Of a stretch of 64,000 nt of DNA, positions 53,989-64,000 are shown piece by piece. A model generated the notes under the pieces. That model was not told the origin of the DNA. It saw only the letters and a program-made list of their open reading frames with translations, and did not search any database. The first letter of the stretch is position 1, and every line of letters starts with the position of its first letter. A program made the position numbers and the translations under genes. Origin of the DNA: CAWJKP01 sp963843465 (GTDB lineage: Bacteria; Planctomycetota; Planctomycetia; Pirellulales; Thermoguttaceae); contig CAWJKP010000007.1 in NCBI GenBank assembly GCA_963843465.1, positions 248,001 to 312,000 of the forward strand, written 5' to 3'.

Positions 53989-55053
53989 ATGCGGCGGCTT
54001 ATCGTGGCGGTGGCGATGGTGCTCGGAACATGGCTCGCGATCGGCGGCGGCCGGGTGGAGGCCAAGCCGCCGGCCGGGGACTCGGGCGGCTCGCGGGAGT
54101 CCGCGAAGCTGGTTGCCGAGTTCCGCCGCGCCAAGGGCGACACGGATAAACAGGCCAAGGTGGTCGAGAAGGCCGTCGCCGCCGGCCCGGCGGCCCTGGC
54201 CGCGCTGCAGAAACAGATCTTCCGCGAACTGCACCCGCAGTTGGACCGCTATCGCCTGCGGTTCCAGCAGCAGGCGGCCGGGCTGGCCAAGAGTCATCTC
54301 CGCAAGGCCGACCTTTCGGAGATCGCCCGGCTTCGCCTGCCGATCCTGGCCCTGACCAAGGGCGAGCCGACCCACGAGGAGATTGCCGCCAAGGGCGACC
54401 CGGCGATGGCCCGGCTGACCGAGATTTTCGTCGTCAATCGGGCCGACGTGCTGGCGCAGTCCAAGGACCTCCAGGCCGAGCGGGAGCAGCTCCAGGCGTT
54501 GGGCAAGCACTGGGAGCGTTGCCTGGCGGCCCTCCCGCAAAGCGCGCCGGCGGAGGGCGAGTCGAAGAAGCCCTTCACCTTCGAGGAGTACCTGTCGGGC
54601 GAAGAGGAACTGGCCGCGGGCCTGGCCGTGCCCATGGATCCCAAGACCCAGCAGGTGCTGGCCGTGAATGCCCGGCTAGCGGGCCAGCTCGACCCGGAGG
54701 AAGCGCGGACGGTGCTGGCCTTGAATCTCACGCGGAACCTGTTGGGGCTACCGGCGTTGGTGATCGACCTGAAGCTGGCGGCCGCGGCCCGGGACCATTC
54801 CAAGGACATGGAGCAGATGAAGTTCTTCGCCCACGAATCGCCTGTGCCGGGCAAGAAGACGCCCTGGGACCGGGCCGCCCGTTTCGGCACCTCCGCCTCG
54901 GGCGAGAACATCTACATGGGCTCGCCCGACGGCAAAGTGGCCAACCAGGCCTGGTTCCACAGTCCCGGCCACTTCAAGAACATGCTGGGCGACCACCAGC
55001 GGGTAGGCGTAGGCCGGAGCGGCGTCTATTTCACCGAGGAGTTTGGCAAGTAG
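53989..55053 (+). CDS. Secreted CAP-domain (SCP/PR1-like) protein A
   Basis: A 354-residue exported protein. The signal is LIVAVAMVLGTWLAIGGGRV. A helical middle (EIARLRLPILALTKGEPTHE) precedes a C-terminal CAP domain with DLKLAAAARDHSKDMEQMKF, HESPVPGKKTPWDRAARFG, ASGENIYMG and WFHSPGHFKNML, the cavity His and Glu residues of the family. Bacterial CAP proteins act in the envelope; the ligand is unknown. A convergent paralogue lies 73 bases beyond its stop. Confidence 0.88.
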   Translation: MRRLIVAVAMVLGTWLAIGGGRVEAKPPAGDSGGSRESAKLVAEFRRAKGDTDKQAKVVEKAVAAGPAALAALQKQIFRELHPQLDRYRLRFQQQAAGLAKSHLRKADLSEIARLRLPILALTKGEPTHEEIAAKGDPAMARLTEIFVVNRADVLAQSKDLQAEREQLQALGKHWERCLAALPQSAPAEGESKKPFTFEEYLSGEEELAAGLAVPMDPKTQQVLAVNARLAGQLDPEEARTVLALNLTRNLLGLPALVIDLKLAAAARDHSKDMEQMKFFAHESPVPGKKTPWDRAARFGTSASGENIYMGSPDGKVANQAWFHSPGHFKNMLGDHQRVGVGRSGVYFTEEFGK

Positions 55054-55126
55054 CGGCAGGGCGGGGCGTTGCATGCCGATAAGGTTTGTCCGTCGTTAAC
55101 GTCCCTTCCAGCGGAAGGAAAATACG

Positions 55127-56155
55127 TCAACTCCCGAACATCTGCGTCCAATATTTTCCCGAGTGGCCCAGGCCCTGGCGGGTGGTGGACTCACGTAGCA
55201 TGTTCCTGTGGTAGCCCGGACTGAGGAACCAGCCTCGCAGGGCATCCACGGTAACGGCGGGGCCCAGGTAGAGGTTCTCCCCGCTGGCCGTGGTGCCGGC
55301 CAGCCGCGCGCGGTCCGAGGGGGTGGCCTTGCCCGGCAGCGGCGACTGGTGGGAGAAGAAGCGGTGCGATTCCATGTCGGCGCTGTGAAGCCGCGCCGCC
55401 TCGCAAAGTTTCAGATCGATCGCCAGCGGCGGCAGGCCGCACATGATCCGCAAGTCGTTCAGCGCCCGCATTCCGGCCGTCACCTCCGGCGGAAGCTGCC
55501 GGCCGATCTTCTCGTTCTCCCGCAGCACGCGGCGGCTTTTCTCATCGTTCGGCGCGACCTGGGCCAAAAGCCGCGACGTTGTTTGCAGGCACCTCTGGAT
55601 CGACAACGAGGCGGGCTGCAAGGCCCGGTTCTCACTCGCCTGGGACTCCCAGCGCCGCAGGAAGTCGTTGAACTGCTCGAGCTGGGCTGCGACCCGGCCC
55701 ATCTTCTGGTAGTGAGGCTTGCGGACCGCCTCCCGCTGGCCGTAGACCGCCGTGAGCTGGTCCAGGGCCGGCACGCCGGTCGCTTCGAGACTCTCCTTGG
55801 TCAAGCTCGCGTCGTGGCGCAAGTCGGCCAGCGTGGCGCGGAGCTTCTCGATCTGGGCGTCCAGCGCAGCAGTGGCGGGAAGCGGTGTGACCATCGTGCG
55901 CAGGTTCCGCAGCGAGCGGTCGAGGTAGTCCTTCAACCCGGCTTCGCCCGCCGGGCCCATGGCCAGCAGCTTCTCCACGACCTTGACGCGGCTGTCGGCG
56001 TCCATCCGCCGGCCATCCATGTCCGCCACCAACTGTCGGACCTGCTTCCGCTGTTCCGGGTCGACCTTGGTAGTAGCGGACGGCTCCGCGGCGCGGAGCA
56101 GGGCCGAGGAAAGAACACAAAAGAGAAGGCAAAGACCGCTGCGGTAGTGGATCAT
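55127..56155 (-). CDS. Secreted CAP-domain (SCP/PR1-like) protein B
   Basis: A 342-residue paralogue of protein A in convergent orientation. The signal peptide is LCLLFCVLSSALLRAAE. The middle domain differs, with extended helical Arg/Leu segments. The CAP domain is conserved: DLKLCEAARLHSADMESHRF, HQSPLPGKATPSDRARLAG, ASGENLYLG, WFLSPGYHRNML. ATG 56155 is set by the signal peptide; the frame runs on upstream through a repeat. The head-to-head paralogues imply inverted duplication and divergence. Confidence 0.88.
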   Translation of the reverse strand: MIHYRSGLCLLFCVLSSALLRAAEPSATTKVDPEQRKQVRQLVADMDGRRMDADSRVKVVEKLLAMGPAGEAGLKDYLDRSLRNLRTMVTPLPATAALDAQIEKLRATLADLRHDASLTKESLEATGVPALDQLTAVYGQREAVRKPHYQKMGRVAAQLEQFNDFLRRWESQASENRALQPASLSIQRCLQTTSRLLAQVAPNDEKSRRVLRENEKIGRQLPPEVTAGMRALNDLRIMCGLPPLAIDLKLCEAARLHSADMESHRFFSHQSPLPGKATPSDRARLAGTTASGENLYLGPAVTVDALRGWFLSPGYHRNMLRESTTRQGLGHSGKYWTQMFGS

Positions 56156-56184
56156 CTCGACCTCCCTTACGCTAACCACCGTCC

Positions 56185-56226
56185 CTTGGTGGGCCGGCAT
56201 CGCTGGCGCGAGCTTGTCCCACCCTA
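56185..56226. repeat. GTGGGA palindromic element, half copy
   Basis: Only the right half of the 100-base element is present, from TTGGTGGGCCGG to TGTCCCACCCTAC. It lies upstream of the CAP protein B gene. Confidence 0.75.
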
Positions 56227-56263
56227 CTCGTGTGGGTTCCACCATTATACCGCATCTCTCCCT

Positions 56264-57196
56264 TCACGCATCCGACGCCTGCCAGCGGACCACGACGCCG
56301 CTGGGAAGATGCCGGCCGCCGGCGGCAGGGAGGGTCAGCGGGCCGGCCGTCAGCGAGCCAGCAGTACCGTCCTCCAGCGCGTCGGCCAGCATCGACCGCA
56401 GACACTCCGCATCAAGTTGCATCGTGTGGCAGGTCAACAACAGCCACCGCCGCCGGCCGGCGGTCAACTGCCCGCAAATCTCCAACAGCCGCGGAAGCTG
56501 TTTCTCGATCACCCAGGGCTCACCGCCGGCACCGTGGCCGTAACTCGGCGGATCGAGGATCACGGCGTCGTAGCGACTGCCGCGTTTCAACTCCCGGGCG
56601 GCGTACTTCAGCGCGTCTTCCACGATCCAGCGGATCTTCGCCGCCGATAGACCGGAAAGGGCGGCGTTGCGGCGGGCCCCGACGACAGCGGTGCGGGCCG
56701 CGTCGACGTGGGTCACCTCCGCCCCGGCCGCGGCCGCCGCAAGCGTGGCCGCGCCGGTGTAGGCGAAAAGATGGAGCACCTGGAGCGGAGGCTGGGCTGC
56801 AGCGCGCTCCTCAAGCTCCGCGTCAGGGCGTGCGTCACGCGGAGTGTGATGAGTACTCGGAGCCGGCGCTGCCCCAAGCTGGCCGCCGATCCAGTCCCAG
56901 TTCACTTGCTGCTCGGGAAACAGGCCCACCTGCCCGAACTCCGTCCGCTTCAGCTCCAGCACCATCGGTCCACAGGCAACGGTCCACCGCGGCGGCAGCC
57001 CACGGGCGTCGATCCAGCGTCCCTCGTCTCCCCGGGTCCGTTGGAAATACGCGTCAGCGCGATCCCAGGCCGCCGGATCGTCGCGCGGCAGTCCCTCGGC
57101 CGACGGACAGGGCCGATCGAGCACAACCGGGCCGAACCGCTCCAGCCGCCGCCCCTCGCCAAAGTCGATGAGTTGGTAGCTCTCCAGGGAAAACAT
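56264..57196 (-). CDS. RlmI-like class I SAM methyltransferase
   Basis: A 310-residue methyltransferase. It has the SAM-binding loop VLHLFAYTGAATLAAAAAG, then THVDAARTAVVGARRNAALS and the catalytic-site motif VILDPPSYGHG. It belongs to the RlmI/RlmK-like rRNA methyltransferase group, with an N-terminal domain shortened relative to the PUA-containing enzymes. Residues about 110-130 come from a palindromic element inserted in frame (TPRDARPDAELEE). Confidence 0.8.
   Translation of the reverse strand: MFSLESYQLIDFGEGRRLERFGPVVLDRPCPSAEGLPRDDPAAWDRADAYFQRTRGDEGRWIDARGLPPRWTVACGPMVLELKRTEFGQVGLFPEQQVNWDWIGGQLGAAPAPSTHHTPRDARPDAELEERAAAQPPLQVLHLFAYTGAATLAAAAAGAEVTHVDAARTAVVGARRNAALSGLSAAKIRWIVEDALKYAARELKRGSRYDAVILDPPSYGHGAGGEPWVIEKQLPRLLEICGQLTAGRRRWLLLTCHTMQLDAECLRSMLADALEDGTAGSLTAGPLTLPAAGGRHLPSGVVVRWQASDA
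56807..56857. repeat. Coding palindromic element in the methyltransferase gene
   Basis: The segment has the signature CTCCGCGTCA ... TCACGCGGAGTGTGATGAG. The same element type is present at 63080-63132 in the uvrA frame. It keeps the methyltransferase frame open. Confidence 0.7.
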
Positions 57197-57228
57197 ATTG
57201 ACAATGTGTAGGGTAACAATGTGTACTC

Positions 57229-57271
57229 ATGGTGGGCCGGCGGCCGCCACGGCGGCCCTGTCCCACCCTAC
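57229..57271. repeat. GTGGGA palindromic element, half copy
   Basis: The right half of the element, ATGGTGGGCCGG to TGTCCCACCCTAC. Its terminal CTA (57268-57270) is the complement of the TAG stop of the gene to its right. Confidence 0.75.
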
Positions 57272-57913
57272 GCGATCAATTCCAAGGTCGGCCAGAGACT
57301 GGGATCTTCCTCAAACGGCAAGGGACTGCCCACGCTCAGCGTCTGGGGACCCAGCTCGCGGTCGATCAGGGCGTAGTTGAACCCCAGCCGCGGATGCTCC
57401 GCCGGATCGAAGCCGGTCAAGGCCGCGGCCGGAACGAGGATCTCCAGCGCGTAGCCGTCGGACCGCCTCTGGCTGCGGACCTGGAGCTGGCCCGGTGCGA
57501 TCGCCCGCGGCTGCTCCCGCGCGGTTGATCGGCAGCCACTGGGCGGCCGGCTGGTCCAGGCGGTTGCCGGCGCCGCTGGGCATGAAGAGGAAACGGTGGC
57601 AAAAGCGGCTGGCGCGGTGGACATTGTGGACGTCGCGGGTGTCGATCCAGAGCTGCACGCCGTCGCTCTCGTCCGGCCGGCTGGCCCGGCACCAGGGCGG
57701 CTGCCGCTTGCCGGTCACCAGCACGGTGAAGGCCAGTCCCGCCTGGCTCCACGCCGCGCGGAACTCCGCCGGAGCCGCCGCGGCGTCCAGCTCGGCGAAG
57801 CTTGCCAGCCGGTACTTGGGTTCCAAACCTTTGTCGGTCCAGAGCGGGTCCCGATGCCGGCAGGGCAACGAGAAATGGAAGACGAAACGGGGCGGGACGA
57901 GCGGTTCGGACAT
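57268..57913 (-). CDS. Conserved planctomycete protein, CBM9/DOMON-like (apparent frameshift near 57520)
   Basis: From ATG 57913 the frame reads RFVFHFSLPCRHRDPLWTDK, LAFTVLVTGKRQPPWCRASR and DGVQLWIDTRDVHNVHRASR. It then breaks in a CGCGCG tract near 57517-57524 and continues in another frame as LEILVPAAALTGFDPAEHPR and FEEDPSLWPTLELIA. Two missing bases would restore about 216 residues. The beta-sandwich pattern with WIDTRD is like CBM9-type domains of secreted proteins, yet no signal is seen. The stop is inside a palindromic repeat. Confidence 0.65.
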
Positions 57914-57927
57914 GGCGGGGTCAATCA

Positions 57928-58428
57928 TCAATGATGAAAGGCCGTTGACGGGGACTGTACGGCCTGGTCTTGGTCTTCACAGCATTTCACCTCCTCGCGG
58001 CTGGATCGTCGGCGCTTCATGATCTTGACAACGCTTCCATACTCAGGGCCATCTAGTGCTTCCAACGCCGCATGGTTAATGTCATCCTCAGGTCCGAGCT
58101 TGCTCGTCCAGGTGCCGTCCGTACCGAGCTGTCGCGCCACATGCGTGTATTCGTACCCTTTCCCATAAATTGCCAGCTTTTCGTAGTTTGGCTCGTACTT
58201 CGCAGAATCACAGAGGACGTATCCAATCCGCTCGAACACGCGAACAAGCGACTCGACCTTATGGTTATAGTACGGTGCTCCAAGGGGCCATATGCGGCCT
58301 ATTACGGGTTCCCACCATTCGCCCCGTGCGCCGACAGCATGTGCAATGCAATTCTCTCCGCTCAGAGGCTCGCTCGTTTTGCGATGTGCGGCGTTCCGCA
58401 GATTGGGAAAAGACGAGTAGTGAATCAT
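57928..58428 (-). CDS. DUF7689-like protein, second gene of a coupled pair
   Basis: A 166-residue soluble protein starting MIHYSSFPNLRNAAH. Conserved positions are NCIAHAVG, WWEPVIGRIWPLGAPYY, GYVLCD, KLAIYGKGYEYTHVARQLGT and TWTSKLGPEDDINHAALEAL. The Cys-His-Trp arrangement suggests a papain-like or amidase-type fold, but this is unproven. ATG 58428 shares one base with the upstream TGA (TGATG), so it is translated after the partner. The pattern recurs in other bacteria from memory; function is not established. Confidence 0.7.
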   Translation of the reverse strand: MIHYSSFPNLRNAAHRKTSEPLSGENCIAHAVGARGEWWEPVIGRIWPLGAPYYNHKVESLVRVFERIGYVLCDSAKYEPNYEKLAIYGKGYEYTHVARQLGTDGTWTSKLGPEDDINHAALEALDGPEYGSVVKIMKRRRSSREEVKCCEDQDQAVQSPSTAFHH

Positions 58429-58736
58429 CACGTAATGTAACCTCTGTCCTTTCCCCAATGGATCCAAGCGGCCGTAATCTCGCTCAGTTTTCCCCAGGCT
58501 TCCCGAGGAACTGGATCAGTGCCCGTTATGGCTCGCAGCGCCCAGTCCCATTGGTCGGGACGCTCATTCATTTCCTCTAGGATGAGAGGAATTGCGTCCC
58601 TGCCCATGCCGATTATCTGTTGGTAGGCAGGGTGCATCGCCAAGTCTGTCAGCTTGGAACTATGACCGCGCTCCGCTTTCCATGTGGTGACAAGGCGTTC
58701 AAAATGCGCCCGAGATACGGTGGTTTCATCCGACAT
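58428..58736 (-). CDS. Small partner protein of the DUF7689-like gene
   Basis: A 102-residue helical protein: HFERLVTTWKAERGHSSKLT, MHPAYQQIIGMGRDAIPLIL, NERPDQWDWALRAITGTDPV, and a final AWIHWGKDRGYIT. The HPAYQxIIGMGxxAIPLIL and PDxWxWALxAITG motifs recur widely in bacteria in front of the DUF7689-type gene. It may be an antitoxin, immunity or chaperone protein; this is speculation from size and coupling. The two stop/start codons overlap by one base. Confidence 0.7.
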   Translation of the reverse strand: MSDETTVSRAHFERLVTTWKAERGHSSKLTDLAMHPAYQQIIGMGRDAIPLILEEMNERPDQWDWALRAITGTDPVPREAWGKLSEITAAWIHWGKDRGYIT

Positions 58737-58848
58737 GGGCCGTTCTCCAACTGAGTTCTCTATTGACGCTGCCCGTTCGCTTCCGTCCCCTTCGAAGCGA
58801 GCTACGTATACGCTTTCGCATTGACTTCGTCCATTACATTAATCCGTT

Positions 58849-64000
<5,152 letters not shown>

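Overview
The window reads as chromosomal DNA of a planctomycete, probably of the Pirellulales group. The support is indirect but consistent: high GC; a secreted protein opening with the LEPLETRALLSA-type N-terminal motif; membrane proteins with the planctomycete WYxLTPDRL and FSIRxLL N-termini; a tandem (double) UvrA polypeptide with a long extra C-terminal domain; a Ycf46-like AAA ATPase; and many interspersed palindromic repeats. No 16S gene is present, so the placement is inference.

Layout. 1-320: 5' end of an exported S53-type peptidase gene on the minus strand. 737-9266: histidine kinase, NtrC-type activator, a sigma-54 promoter, then an RND efflux adaptor and pump; a shared 10-mer lies upstream of both transcription units. 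9656-16643: a tandem pair of secreted paralogues with duplicated leaders, a PolB-like exonuclease, a receiver plus FHA-GAF-kinase pair, and an O-methyltransferase. 16786-23587: DUF2442 protein, GNAT-type protein, zinc-ribbon membrane protein, Ycf46-like ATPase with a 675-residue partner of unknown function, and a CHAD protein.

23.9-37.5 kb is an unusual low-density stretch. It mixes small intact genes (YbjN-like, cold-shock protein, RRM protein, cupin, HNH, metallophosphoesterase) with many gene remnants: an OmpR-type tail, a Ro60/TROVE gene lacking its middle, flavodoxin, HU, NarL-type receiver, ADP-ribosylglycohydrolase, SGNH hydrolase and P-loop fragments. One decayed segment is present in two diverged copies.

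37.5-48.8 kb is again dense: an esterase, a translationally coupled operon of leucine-rich-repeat and membrane proteins, a histone-deacetylase-like hydrolase, a lipoprotein joining a formylglycine-enzyme domain to a WD40 propeller, and a four-gene operon with YjbQ. 49.0-58.7 kb holds a Tat-exported protein, an initiator tRNA next to a chimeric integrase/IS30 remnant, TrmL, a GH88 hydrolase framed by heptanucleotide tandem arrays, two convergent CAP-domain paralogues, an RlmI-like methyltransferase, and an uncharacterised translationally coupled gene pair. 58849 to the right edge is the double uvrA gene, which carries several palindromic elements inserted in frame.

Two themes cross the window. 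First, palindromic and heptamer repeats sit not only between genes but inside reading frames and over stop codons. Second, seven apparent 1-2 base frameshifts occur in otherwise intact genes, several in G runs or GCGCG tracts, so sequencing or assembly indels must be excluded before those genes are called broken.
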